Position numbers and translations under genes: made by a program. Below, piece by piece: positions 14,735 through 22,075 of a DNA stretch of 23,282 nt. The notes beneath the pieces were generated by a model. That model was not told the origin of the DNA. It searched no databases and worked only from the letters and a program-made list of their open reading frames with translations. Where the stretch lies: assembly GCA_964414015.1 (NCBI GenBank), contig CAYPUE010000012.1:1-23282 (forward strand), given 5' to 3'. Numbering within the stretch: position 1 is the stretch's first letter; each line of letters starts with the position of its first letter. Source of the DNA: JAUSEW01 sp964414015 (GTDB lineage: Bacteria; Patescibacteriota; Microgenomatia; Levybacterales; UBA12049).

Positions 14735-15252
14735 GGGTTTTGAACCGTGAAAGACCAATTAGTCGCACCCCCGGTACAATAATTAGAGTTGTTGGAAGAA
14801 TCTCTCTGTGAATCACTTACGTTTTCCAAACATGAGTATAAGCTATAAGTAGTACCATTGGAAACATAAGCGTAAACATATTGTCCTGAATTTAACGGAT
14901 CGCAGGGAATTTTTTGCATGTAAATAGATGAGCCAATCTCAAGCGGTGAACCACAAGACGAAAGACTTGTCGGATAATTTCCTTGGTCTGCTCTGTAAAG
15001 TTCAAGTGAAGATTGAATCTGTTTAAGATCTCCTTTGCGCTGGGCATCGCGGGCGCGTTGCCTGATACCTATAAAATTTGTCATTAAGAGAGTCGCTAAA
15101 ACTCCGATAATGGAAACCACAATCAAAAGCTCAATCAAAGTAAAGCCTCGAGCTTTACGAATAATGCCCGCCCTGAGCGAAGCCGAAGGGAATAATGAAT
15201 AATGAATAATGGCATTTTTCTTAATATTCTTAATTCTTGATTCCTGATTCAT
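14731..15252 (-). CDS. GspG-like prepilin with repeat-derived 36-residue leader
   Basis: A 173-residue prepilin. The mature part begins FTLIELLIVVSIIGVLATLLM, with Glu at +5. RARDAQRKGDLKQIQSSLELYRADQGNYP and YMQKIPCDPL are typical of GspG/T2SSG pilins. The leader of 36 residues (MNQESRIKNIKKNAI ... IIRKARG) is far longer than the usual 5-15 and is identical to that of the gene upstream. Start ATG 15252 is taken from that parallel; 15312 is open but lies inside the previous gene. Its 3' end overlaps the FimT-like gene by four bases. Confidence 0.82.
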   Translation of the reverse strand: MNQESRIKNIKKNAIIHYSLFPSASLRAGIIRKARGFTLIELLIVVSIIGVLATLLMTNFIGIRQRARDAQRKGDLKQIQSSLELYRADQGNYPTSLSSCGSPLEIGSSIYMQKIPCDPLNSGQYVYAYVSNGTTYSLYSCLENVSDSQRDSSNNSNYCTGGATNWSFTVQNP

Positions 15253-15262
15253 AATTCTTTCT
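15130..15262. repeat. 133-bp perfect direct repeat, copy 1 (pilin leader)
   Basis: Identical over all 133 bases to 15732-15864 (offset 602). It runs from 10 nt upstream of the pilin start codon through the 36-codon leader into the first codons of the mature pilin. It contains an AT-rich arm pair (AATTATGAATCAGG ... ATTCATTATTC), a CCCTTCGGCTTCGCTCAGGG element, and the palindrome GTAAAGC-CTCGA-GCTTTAC (15140-15158) at the cleavage site. Confidence 0.95.
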
Positions 15263-15854
15263 ACGGTGTTAGGTTTGGGCTGGATACGCCAAAATTGCAA
15301 ATCCCGCCGCACGATGCATCAATCGGCGCATTATCGCATTTACTGCTATCTGCGTGACATGCCTGCGGATCTTTGCCTCCTCTATCCAGACTAGCATACA
15401 GATAATAACCTTGTCCATTACTTGCCGGCGAAACGTAATATATATATTGTTTAGCGCTGTTTGGATCTTTAGGCAAAACATTCATATACGGCTGCCAACG
15501 TTGTCCCCAAGGAACAGAATTTCCGTCTAATCCCTTGATGCGATAATCAGTTACCGATGGGTTATCCGGATAACGGCCATTATCTTGATAATAAGTCTCA
15601 AGGCTTTTTTGGATTTGGGAAAGATCGGATTTTCTTTTGGCATCCTGTGTTTTCTGAAATTGAGTAAATGGGTCAAAAATAGCTATCAAACCGCCTGCCA
15701 AAACAGCCAAAATACCTATCACAACAATCAACTCAATCAAAGTAAAGCCTCGAGCTTTACGAATAATGCCCGCCCTGAGCGAAGCCGAAGGGAATAATGA
15801 ATAATGAATAATGGCATTTTTCTTAATATTCTTAATTCTTGATTCCTGATTCAT
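15261..15854 (-). CDS. GspG-like prepilin with repeat-derived 36-residue leader (paralogue)
   Basis: A 197-residue prepilin. Leader of 36 residues, the same as in the next gene, then FTLIELIVVIGILAVLAGGLIAIFDPF with Glu at +5. QKTQDAKRKSDLSQIQKSLETYYQDNGRYPDNP and YMNVLPKDPNSAKQYIYYVS fit GspG pilins, and the DPF motif resembles the pilin at 17989. The head ends in a Cys-containing region (CHADSSKC, CGGIC). The start lies 9 nt after the previous stop. It diverges from its neighbour beyond the shared 133-bp repeat, so only the leader was copied or homogenised. Confidence 0.85.
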   Translation of the reverse strand: MNQESRIKNIKKNAIIHYSLFPSASLRAGIIRKARGFTLIELIVVIGILAVLAGGLIAIFDPFTQFQKTQDAKRKSDLSQIQKSLETYYQDNGRYPDNPSVTDYRIKGLDGNSVPWGQRWQPYMNVLPKDPNSAKQYIYYVSPASNGQGYYLYASLDRGGKDPQACHADSSKCDNAPIDASCGGICNFGVSSPNLTP

Positions 15855-15864
15855 AATTCTTTCT
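15732..15864. repeat. 133-bp perfect direct repeat, copy 2 (pilin leader)
   Basis: Identical to 15130-15262. It covers the sequence just upstream of the start, the complete leader and the beginning of the mature pilin helix at 15854. The perfect identity contrasts with the diverged mature proteins and indicates a recent duplication or gene conversion. Confidence 0.95.
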
Positions 15865-16706
15865 TATGGGCAAGCTCCGTTACAATTCGGCGAACAATAA
15901 TCGCCGCTATCCGGTATTCCTACTTGATTGCATGTTGGCCTGCAAGCCCAATCTTTAGAACACGGGGTAGGAGTAGGTGTGGGAGGCGGAGGAAGTGTCG
16001 GAGTTGGAGTAAAAATAGAAGTTGGGGTTGGGCTAGGTATACCAGTTGGAGTCGGCGTTAAGAATCCGGTCGGAGTCGGAGTATTTGTCGGGCCGCCAAA
16101 AGGAGAGGTAGGCGTAGGACTAGAGGTTGGCGTTGGAGTTACAAATGGCGCGTTATTCGAACTAACATAAGAGCAATCAATTTTCCCCGACAAAACACAA
16201 ATATATGAAGCGTCATAGTTTGGCGGTACGCAATCGCCAAATTGTTCCAGCGGACAAGCCGATCTCATATTCGACTGCGTAGAAACTTTTGCAAACAGTA
16301 CGTTCCATTGGGGACAAGTTTCTCCAGCATGAATCTCATAAGGGTAAGAAAAACCAGTATCAGGATCTTTAGGAATATTTTTCATATATATTGTCGCGCT
16401 ACTGTTTAATTGATCTAATACTGCCGGATAACAATTGTTATCGTTATAATACGTATCCAGCGCATTTTGAATTTGCGTTAAATCATGAGCTCTTTTGGCG
16501 TCTTTTGCCTGATCAATATATTTTTTGGGGTTAAGTAAGCTTAAGCTTATTGCTCCAAGAACTGCCAGAATTATAAGCGCAACCAAAAGCTCTACCAGAG
16601 TAAAACCTTGATTATTTTTTCTCCCAAAAATAAACTTAGGAATGTTCCCAAAACCAAAAATGGACCAAAGGGAATTTTTCCCCCAAAAAACTTTCTTTTT
16701 CCCCAT
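15864..16706 (-). CDS. GspG-like prepilin with Thr-Pro stalk and six-cysteine module (candidate tip adhesin)
   Basis: A 280-residue prepilin. Leader of 34 residues (MGKKKVFWGKNSLWS ... RKNNQG), mature FTLVELLVALIILAVLGAISLSLLNP with Glu at +5. YIDQAKDAKRAHDLTQIQNALDTYYNDNNCYP and YMKNIPKDPDTGFSYPYEI are the GspG core. The C-terminal half differs from normal pilins: a ~65-residue Thr-Pro-rich stalk (about 185-250), then a module with six cysteines (CSKDWACRPTC ... YCSPNCNGAC). ATG 16706 lies inside pilD (115-bp overlap, other frame). It is supported by a promoter with TTGACA ending 6 nt upstream, and no other standard start lies between it and the cleavage site. A surface-exposed adhesin or spacer role is an inference. 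Confidence 0.82.
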   Translation of the reverse strand: MGKKKVFWGKNSLWSIFGFGNIPKFIFGRKNNQGFTLVELLVALIILAVLGAISLSLLNPKKYIDQAKDAKRAHDLTQIQNALDTYYNDNNCYPAVLDQLNSSATIYMKNIPKDPDTGFSYPYEIHAGETCPQWNVLFAKVSTQSNMRSACPLEQFGDCVPPNYDASYICVLSGKIDCSYVSSNNAPFVTPTPTSSPTPTSPFGGPTNTPTPTGFLTPTPTGIPSPTPTSIFTPTPTLPPPPTPTPTPCSKDWACRPTCNQVGIPDSGDYCSPNCNGACP

Positions 16707-17404
16707 AAAATTAGTATGAGCCCAACCACAGCTCCTGTCAAGAACGCTAAATATAAAGCCAGAATTGTGTTAAGAATGCCTAGTACAAGCCCCATTAGAA
16801 AGACTAGCTTTACGTCCCCAAATCCCATTCCTTTGCCTCTGGTAATTAAATGCAACAGTAAAAATAATAAAAACGCGCCGAACGCCGATAGAAAATGAAT
16901 CATGAATAATGAATTATGCCAGCCCTGAGAGAAATCGAAGGGAATAAAGAAGAAATAAGCAGCAGAAATTAGAATCGCTGAAAATAGAATTTTATCGGGA
17001 ATAATTCCATATTTTAAATCTGTAAAAAAAATAACTATCAAAGATGAAATTATAAATAAATAGTAAACTAGTTCCGTAATATTCATAATTCTTAATTCAT
17101 AATTCCTGATTCCGTCTTTGTTTAAAAAGATAAACGTTATAACAAATAAAGATGCTGTAATCAACTCAACAATTGGGTAGTAAAACGAGATAGGGGATTG
17201 GCACTGCCGGCATTTTCCTTGCAAAAAAATAAATGAAAAAACAGGAATTAAATCATACCATTTAAGAGTTTTTTTGCACGAATCGCAATATGACCTTTTC
17301 TTTCGGAATAAATTTCCTTTGGGAATCCTATCGATTAAGACATTCAAAAACGACCCAATATTTAAGCCGATTATGAAGATGGAGAAATTAAGAAGAACAT
17401 TCAC
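16592..17404 (-). CDS. pilD: Type IV prepilin peptidase / N-methyltransferase PilD
   Basis: A 270-residue polytopic aspartyl protease that removes prepilin leaders after Gly and methylates the new N-terminus. The first region has LNIGSFLNVLIDRIP and two CxxC pairs (CDSC, CRQC) of the zinc-binding cytoplasmic loop. The catalytic aspartates are in FTDLKYGIIPD and GFGDVKL. PFGPFLVLG follows near the end. About seven membrane helices are expected. Two short stretches, GIRNYELRIMN and FDFSQGWHNSLFMIHF, are encoded by dispersed repeats inserted in loops. The start is GTG 17404, 6 nt after the preceding stop. The last 115 bases overlap the next pilin gene, and the promoter of that pilin lies within pilD. 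Confidence 0.95.
   Translation of the reverse strand: MNVLLNFSIFIIGLNIGSFLNVLIDRIPKGNLFRKKRSYCDSCKKTLKWYDLIPVFSFIFLQGKCRQCQSPISFYYPIVELITASLFVITFIFLNKDGIRNYELRIMNITELVYYLFIISSLIVIFFTDLKYGIIPDKILFSAILISAAYFFFIPFDFSQGWHNSLFMIHFLSAFGAFLLFLLLHLITRGKGMGFGDVKLVFLMGLVLGILNTILALYLAFLTGAVVGLILILWGKRKFFGGKIPFGPFLVLGTFLSLFLGEKIIKVLLW
16713..16741 (-). promoter_or_regulatory. Predicted leaderless promoter inside pilD for the pilin cluster
   Basis: On the minus strand, a perfect -35 TTGACA (16736-16741), a 17-bp spacer, -10 CATACT (16713-16718, 4/6), 6 nt (AATTTT), then ATG 16706. It is entirely within the pilD reading frame. It would allow the GspG-like and minor pilins to be transcribed without pilD. 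Confidence 0.55.
16898..16943. repeat. Dispersed repeat inserted in frame in pilD (copy with TTCG element)
   Basis: On the minus strand, CCCTTCGATTTCTCTCAGGG is followed by CTGGCATAATTCATTATTCATGATTC. The first part is a 4-mismatch relative of the CCCTTCGGCTTCGCTCAGGG element in the pilin leaders (15171-15190, 15773-15792). The second part matches the right arm in recG. It encodes FDFSQGWHNSLFMIHF in a pilD loop. Confidence 0.6.
17081..17112. repeat. AT-rich dispersed repeat arm in pilD
   Basis: On the minus strand it reads GAATCAGGAATTATGAATTAAG and onward, the same word set as the left arm of the pilin-leader repeat. It encodes GIRNYELRIMN, a polar insert between hydrophobic segments. Confidence 0.55.
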
Positions 17405-17410
17405 CGCAGC

Positions 17411-17989
17411 TTATTGCGCGCACCAGTAACAATCTACGCCATTCGCACTATCAACAGATTTACATGTGGCCGTTTCAACAGAACCATCTTGTTTGTATTT
17501 AGTATTTGGATCTCTTTGTTGAGATTTGGATACGGGTTTAAAGCAAGCAATGATATCATTTACTCCGCCTGTTTGAGGATTAGGATTTGTAATATATATT
17601 TTACTAAGGCCGTTAAACGTCGTAAAACCTGACTTCAGTTCTCCTTCGGAAACTAACGCAGTAAGACAAGTAGTAAGAGTTGAAAGTTGGGCTCCTGAAC
17701 CGCCACCGCCCAATGTGTACGTGGTTCCATTACAAGCTGCTCCTCCATCCGCAGCAGCAAACCAAGGCAAAGCATTGTGCGTAGTAAAATAACGTATATC
17801 TGCATTCAGAAACTCTACCGCGGCATTTTTCACATTTGCATCCTGCGCTTTATTTAGCTGCTCAAATGGGTCAATTGTGGCAACAAGGGCTGAAGCAAGA
17901 ATTCCCAAGATACCGATAACCACCAGAAGTTCAATGAGAGTAAAACCCTTGGAACCGAACGAAAAAAGCTTGCTATAAATTCTTTTCAT
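17411..17989 (-). CDS. Type IV prepilin, probable major pilin
   Basis: A 192-residue prepilin. The 15-residue basic leader MKRIYSKLFSFGSKG precedes FTLIELLVVIGILGILASALVATIDPFEQL, with Glu at +5. The head has a Gly-rich loop (TYTLGGGGSG) and several cysteines likely paired in disulfides, ending VDCYWCAQ. It sits between pilC and pilD, has its own promoter region and a conventional leader. Candidate major subunit is therefore a reasonable inference, though the GspG-like genes downstream cannot be excluded. The gene ends 6 nt before pilD. Confidence 0.85.
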   Translation of the reverse strand: MKRIYSKLFSFGSKGFTLIELLVVIGILGILASALVATIDPFEQLNKAQDANVKNAAVEFLNADIRYFTTHNALPWFAAADGGAACNGTTYTLGGGGSGAQLSTLTTCLTALVSEGELKSGFTTFNGLSKIYITNPNPQTGGVNDIIACFKPVSKSQQRDPNTKYKQDGSVETATCKSVDSANGVDCYWCAQ

Positions 17990-17995
17990 TATTTG

Positions 17996-18035
17996 ACTAT
18001 ATATTTAGTAGAACACATTATATTTTCCTTGTCAA
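17996..18035 (-). promoter_or_regulatory. Predicted promoter of the probable major pilin
   Basis: A perfect -35 TTGACA (18030-18035) with a 17-bp spacer leads to TCTACT (18007-18012, 4/6), giving a ~11-nt leader. Alternatively TATAGT (17996-18001, 5/6) lies exactly 6 nt before ATG 17989, as at the other genes here, but without a good -35. Two overlapping promoters are possible. The 67-bp spacer has no other content. Confidence 0.45.
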
Positions 18036-18056
18036 GGGGTAAATATATTTTAAAAA

Positions 18057-19265
18057 TCATTGTATTGATGATGTTAAGCTGTATATCGGTGTAATCACGG
18101 AAATAATTAAAAATGCCACACCAATTCCCAAAACTACCATAATAAAGGGCTCAAGCGCGGTTGTTAAGGCCTTAACCGTCTGATTAACTTCTCCTTCGAA
18201 ATATTCAGACGCCCTAATCAGGGTTTCATCAAGCTTTCCCGTCTGTTCCCCGATTTTTACCAGCTGAACAAGAACCGGCGGAAATAAAGTATAGGCTGCC
18301 ATTGCATCCCCGATAGTTACTCCTTTTTCCACTCTTCTAGCCACATCCAAAATGGCATTTTTATAATGAACGTTTCCGCTTATATCAGATGTCTTTATCA
18401 AAGATTCTACAACTAAACTTCCTGTTCCTATCATCAGCCCTAAAGTTCTGGAAAACTCCACGAGAATAGTTTTCTTCATCAGAACACCAAAAACCGGAAG
18501 CTTGAGAAGTAAATTATCGATAATCAGCTGTCCGCCTTCTGTTTTATGCCAACGCCGGTAAAAAAAGATAATTAAGATTATTGATGCTAGAATAACCGGC
18601 CAGAAAATTATCACGAAGTTGGAAAGGTTCACAATTATTTGCGTAGGCAAAGGCAAAGGAATATTTAAATCGTTATATAAGATAGAAAGCTGGGGGATAA
18701 CAAAAACCATCATAATGACAACTACCACAGCCATCAAAATTATCACTATGATTGGATACATTAGGGCGGATCTGATGGTCCCTTTTAGCTTTTGCTGTTT
18801 TTCCAAATTATCTGCAAGCCGCAAAAGGGATTTATCCAAAAGTCCGGAAGTTTCGGATGCCTTGATAAGAGAAACGTAAATTGAGGAAAAAACTTGCGGA
18901 TATTTGGCAATTGCAGAAGAAAAAGTTGACCCTTCCTCTATATCGGTAATTATGCCATCGACAATTTCTATCATCGCCTCTTTCTCCAGCTGTTCCTTAA
19001 GAATTTCCAAAGACTTAATGAGAGTGAGCCCTGCTGTAAGCATTGATGACAATTGTCTGGTAAAAATCACCAAATCCGAAGAGGTAATTTTTTGAGAAAA
19101 CATAGGAAGAGCGTCTAAAAATTTATTTTTATTTTCTTTAGAAATACTTATCGGGATAAAATTCTTACTGCGAAGATAGGCTGCCGCCTCATTGGTATCA
19201 TTGGCATTAATTACTCCTCTGACTTTTTTCCCTTCTCTAGTTACGGCTTGATACAATAATCTCAT
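18057..19265 (-). CDS. pilC: Type IV pilus inner-membrane platform protein PilC
   Basis: A 402-residue polytopic protein that couples the PilB/PilT motors to pilin insertion and removal. The N-terminal AVTREGKKVRGVINANDTNEAAAYLR domain is followed by two T2SF repeats. The first has FTRQLSSMLTAGLTLIKSLEIL and KGTIRSALMYPIIV. The second has EFSRTLGLMIGTGSLVVESL and PPVLVQLVKIGEQTGKLDETLIRASEYFE. Three membrane helices lie near 170-190, 210-230 and 375-395. The length is typical. It starts 3 nt after pilT and ends the pilB-T-C unit. Confidence 0.96.
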   Translation of the reverse strand: MRLLYQAVTREGKKVRGVINANDTNEAAAYLRSKNFIPISISKENKNKFLDALPMFSQKITSSDLVIFTRQLSSMLTAGLTLIKSLEILKEQLEKEAMIEIVDGIITDIEEGSTFSSAIAKYPQVFSSIYVSLIKASETSGLLDKSLLRLADNLEKQQKLKGTIRSALMYPIIVIILMAVVVVIMMVFVIPQLSILYNDLNIPLPLPTQIIVNLSNFVIIFWPVILASIILIIFFYRRWHKTEGGQLIIDNLLLKLPVFGVLMKKTILVEFSRTLGLMIGTGSLVVESLIKTSDISGNVHYKNAILDVARRVEKGVTIGDAMAAYTLFPPVLVQLVKIGEQTGKLDETLIRASEYFEGEVNQTVKALTTALEPFIMVVLGIGVAFLIISVITPIYSLTSSIQ

Positions 19266-19268
19266 AGG

Positions 19269-20336
19269 TTAGCTGACAAGACGAGCAAGATCATCTTGGT
19301 GCAAAGCATATTCCTTTGCAGTCTCAAGGCTGATGCTGCCTGCCAAAACCAAAGAAGCCAGCGAAGACTCCAAAGTAATCATTCCTTCATCCGAAGATGT
19401 TTGTATTATCGAATCAATCAGATGTGTTTTTCCTTCCCTGATATTGTTGGCAACCGCAGGAGTACCGATCAGTATCTCAACTGCAGGTATCCTTCCTCCG
19501 TTGATCATAGGAACCAAACGCTGGGAGATGATACCTTTAAGGGTTGATGCCAGCTGAATTTTTATCTGGGTTTGCTGATCTGCCGGAAAAGAATCAATAA
19601 TTCTGTCTATTGTCTGGGAAGCAGAATTGGTGTGCAAAGTAGAGAATACCAAATGTCCTGTTTCCGCAACTGTAATGGCGGATGAAATAGTTTCCGGATC
19701 TCTCATCTCTCCGACCAAAACCACATCCGGGTCTTCTCTTAATGCGGATTTCAGAGCCATTCCCCAAGAGTGAGTATCAGAACCCATCTCGCGTTGGGAA
19801 ATAATGCTTTTGCCGGTTGGATAGATATATTCAATCGGATCTTCTATCGTCAGAATATGGGCTGCCTTGTTGGCATTTATTTCGTTGATAATTGCCGCCA
19901 AAGTTGTTGATTTTCCCTGGCCTGTTGGGCCGGTAACCAAAATAAATCCTTGTTTAAGCGTTGCAAAATTGTGAGCGATTTTTGGCAAATGCAGATCGTC
20001 AATTGTTTTGATATTTGGCTCCAGGAAACGAAATGCCCCGCTAAGAATTCCTCTTTGATAATACAGATTAACCCTGAATCTTCCCAAATTACCATAAGTT
20101 CCTCCGCCAAATCCAAAAGAAAAATCCAATTCCTTGTTGGCAAGCAAGAGTTCTTTTTGGGAAGGTGTCAGTATAGAAAATATCATCCTCTCCGCATCTT
20201 CCTTAGTTACCGCCGGATAATTCGGCAAAAAAACCAATGAACCGTCAACACGTATTGTCGGAACAATACCTGCCAGCAAATGCAGATCCGAGGCTTTATT
20301 TTGAATTGTTAGATTTAATAATTCTTGTATTTCCAT
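19269..20336 (-). CDS. pilT: Type IV pilus retraction ATPase PilT
   Basis: A 355-residue hexameric cytoplasmic ATPase that depolymerises the pilus. The N-terminal domain begins LNLTIQNKASDLHLLAGIVPTIRVDGSL. Walker A is GPTGQGKST near 134-142, where Gln replaces the usual Ser of GPTGSGKST. Next are DPIEYIYPTGKSIISQREMG (Asp box), REDPDVVLVGEMRDPETI (Walker B) and ETGHLVFSTLHTNSASQTIDRIIDSFP (His box). The C-terminal LAGSISLETAKEYALHQDDL resembles the PilT lobe. It starts 1 nt after pilB. Its presence implies retractable pili. Confidence 0.95.
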   Translation of the reverse strand: MEIQELLNLTIQNKASDLHLLAGIVPTIRVDGSLVFLPNYPAVTKEDAERMIFSILTPSQKELLLANKELDFSFGFGGGTYGNLGRFRVNLYYQRGILSGAFRFLEPNIKTIDDLHLPKIAHNFATLKQGFILVTGPTGQGKSTTLAAIINEINANKAAHILTIEDPIEYIYPTGKSIISQREMGSDTHSWGMALKSALREDPDVVLVGEMRDPETISSAITVAETGHLVFSTLHTNSASQTIDRIIDSFPADQQTQIKIQLASTLKGIISQRLVPMINGGRIPAVEILIGTPAVANNIREGKTHLIDSIIQTSSDEGMITLESSLASLVLAGSISLETAKEYALHQDDLARLVS

Positions 20337-20337
20337 A

Positions 20338-22068
20338 CTATTCTTGCGCCACCCTTAGCACTTCTTCAACTGTGGTTATTCCCTGAAGAACTTTCAGGTA
20401 TCCGTCTTGTTTCAAAACAATCATGCCCTCCGAAATTGCTTCTTTTTCTATAGAATTGCTATCGGCATTTTGCAAAATAAGCGTTGACATTTTTTCTGAA
20501 ACAGGAAGCGTTTCAAAAATACCAATCCTTCCCAAGTACCCCGAACCTGCGCAATCATCGCAACCCTTACCTTTATATAGCTTAACAGATTCTCCTGTTA
20601 CCGGAAAAAGGTTGCCCAAAGCCTTCTTAATCTCCTGAATTATTTGAGGCAGGGGAATATATTCCTCTTTGCAGCTAAGGCAAATTTTCCGAACTATTCT
20701 TTGCGCCAAAACCGCATTTAGAGTAGAGGAAAGCAAAAATCTTTCCGCGCCTAAATCTATCAGCCTAGGCAAAGCCCCGCTGGCATTTGACGTATGCAAA
20801 GTGGAGAATACCAAATGCCCTGTTAAGGCAGCCTGAATAGCTAGTTCTGTTGTTTCCGAGTCTCGAATTTCTCCAACCAGTATGATATTGGGATCTTGGC
20901 GCAAAAATGCCCTAAGCCCGGTTGCGAAAGTAAGGCCTACTGCCGGATTTATCTGCACCTGATTAATTCCGGGCATTTGATATTCAACCGGATCTTCAAG
21001 CGTGACTATATTTACTCTGGTCGTGTTAAGCTTGGACAAAACAGAATAAAGAGTGGTAGTTTTTCCGCTTCCGGTTGGACCGCAAACAATAATAATTCCG
21101 TGGGGCCGCAGTATTGCGGTTTCCAAATTCTTCAAAGAACTTCCCATCAGTCCTAATTCTTGAAGAGTGGGTATTCCGCCGGATTTTCGAAGCAGCCTCA
21201 TGACAATTTTTTCTCCAAAGGTTGTCGGCAAAACAGAAATACGCAAATCTACTTCTTTATCTGCAACTTTGAAATTAAATCTTCCGTCTTGAGGAGTACG
21301 ATGCTCGTCTATTTTCATCTCCGAAAGTATTTTAATGCGCGATATGACTGCCTCCTGAACATTTTTGGGAAGACTTAATCTATCATACAAAATTCCATCG
21401 ATTCTATATCTAACTCTAATTCTATCTTCTTGAGGCTCTATATGGACATCGGAAGCGCGGCTGGTAACTGCATATTCTAAAATCGTCGAGACGATTTTGG
21501 CAATTGGAGCTTCTTTAATAATTTCCGCTATTTTTTTGCTGTCAACGGTTTGGGTTTTGTGCAAACTTTCCGTTTCTTTTAAAGCTTCGCCAACTTCTCC
21601 CACCAATTCCTGACGGTACTGTTCATTTATCGCCTTTTCTACGTCTTTGGAAGACGCGGCAAAAACTTTGATATTCAGCCCTGTTTTTTGGCGGACGAAT
21701 GAAATCGCTTCCAAATCTACCGGGTTACTCATGGCAATAGAAAGAGTTTGCGTCTTCTCGTCGTAAGAAAATGGTATGAGAAAAAAACGCTCAACTACAG
21801 CTCGCGGCATAAAACCCAAAGCTTGAGGAGAAAATGATGTTCCTTCCAAAGTCACAAAAGGAATACCCAAAAGTTTCGCTTTGGCCTCTGTTATTTTTTC
21901 TTCCGGCACAATATTTAAGGACGTAAGCACCGACTCCAAAGACAGCCCCTGGCTGGCGCTTTTTACCTTTATTTCTTCGTACTGCGGCGCAGTTATCAGA
22001 CGCTGCGAAAGCAGAACGTCCAAAAGTGTTTTATTCTCGGTTGAAAATTTTGGATCATCGTTGGGCAT
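20338..22068 (-). CDS. pilB: Type IV pilus extension ATPase PilB
   Basis: A 576-residue hexameric ATPase powering pilus assembly. The N-terminal MshEN-type region (LLDVLLSQRLITAPQYEEI ... LLGIPFVTLEG) is followed by SRASDVHIEPQEDRIRVRYRIDG. Walker A GPTGSGKTTTLYSVL is near residue 327. Then come EDPVEYQMPGINQVQINPAVGLTFATGLR, LRQDPNIILVGEIRDSET (Walker B) and TGHLVFSTLHTSNA. A zinc-binding tetracysteine follows (CLSC ... CDDC). The start is taken at ATG 22068 (MPNDDPKF), not 22077, because the upstream ATG overlaps the -10 box TATTAT and would not be transcribed. It is the first gene of pilB-T-C. Confidence 0.96.
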   Translation of the reverse strand: MPNDDPKFSTENKTLLDVLLSQRLITAPQYEEIKVKSASQGLSLESVLTSLNIVPEEKITEAKAKLLGIPFVTLEGTSFSPQALGFMPRAVVERFFLIPFSYDEKTQTLSIAMSNPVDLEAISFVRQKTGLNIKVFAASSKDVEKAINEQYRQELVGEVGEALKETESLHKTQTVDSKKIAEIIKEAPIAKIVSTILEYAVTSRASDVHIEPQEDRIRVRYRIDGILYDRLSLPKNVQEAVISRIKILSEMKIDEHRTPQDGRFNFKVADKEVDLRISVLPTTFGEKIVMRLLRKSGGIPTLQELGLMGSSLKNLETAILRPHGIIIVCGPTGSGKTTTLYSVLSKLNTTRVNIVTLEDPVEYQMPGINQVQINPAVGLTFATGLRAFLRQDPNIILVGEIRDSETTELAIQAALTGHLVFSTLHTSNASGALPRLIDLGAERFLLSSTLNAVLAQRIVRKICLSCKEEYIPLPQIIQEIKKALGNLFPVTGESVKLYKGKGCDDCAGSGYLGRIGIFETLPVSEKMSTLILQNADSNSIEKEAISEGMIVLKQDGYLKVLQGITTVEEVLRVAQE

Positions 22069-22075
22069 TACTTCC

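Noticed and set aside
15928..16170. Gly-Val repeat ORF on the plus strand
   Set aside because: It is the antisense reading of the Thr-Pro stalk codons in the pilin gene and has no start signals.
16592..16640. Programmed -1 frameshift making a PilD-pilin fusion at the A-rich run
   Set aside because: The pilin frame is indeed -1 to pilD, but the A-run is not a proper slippery heptamer, and a promoter plus ATG at 16706 explains pilin expression on its own.
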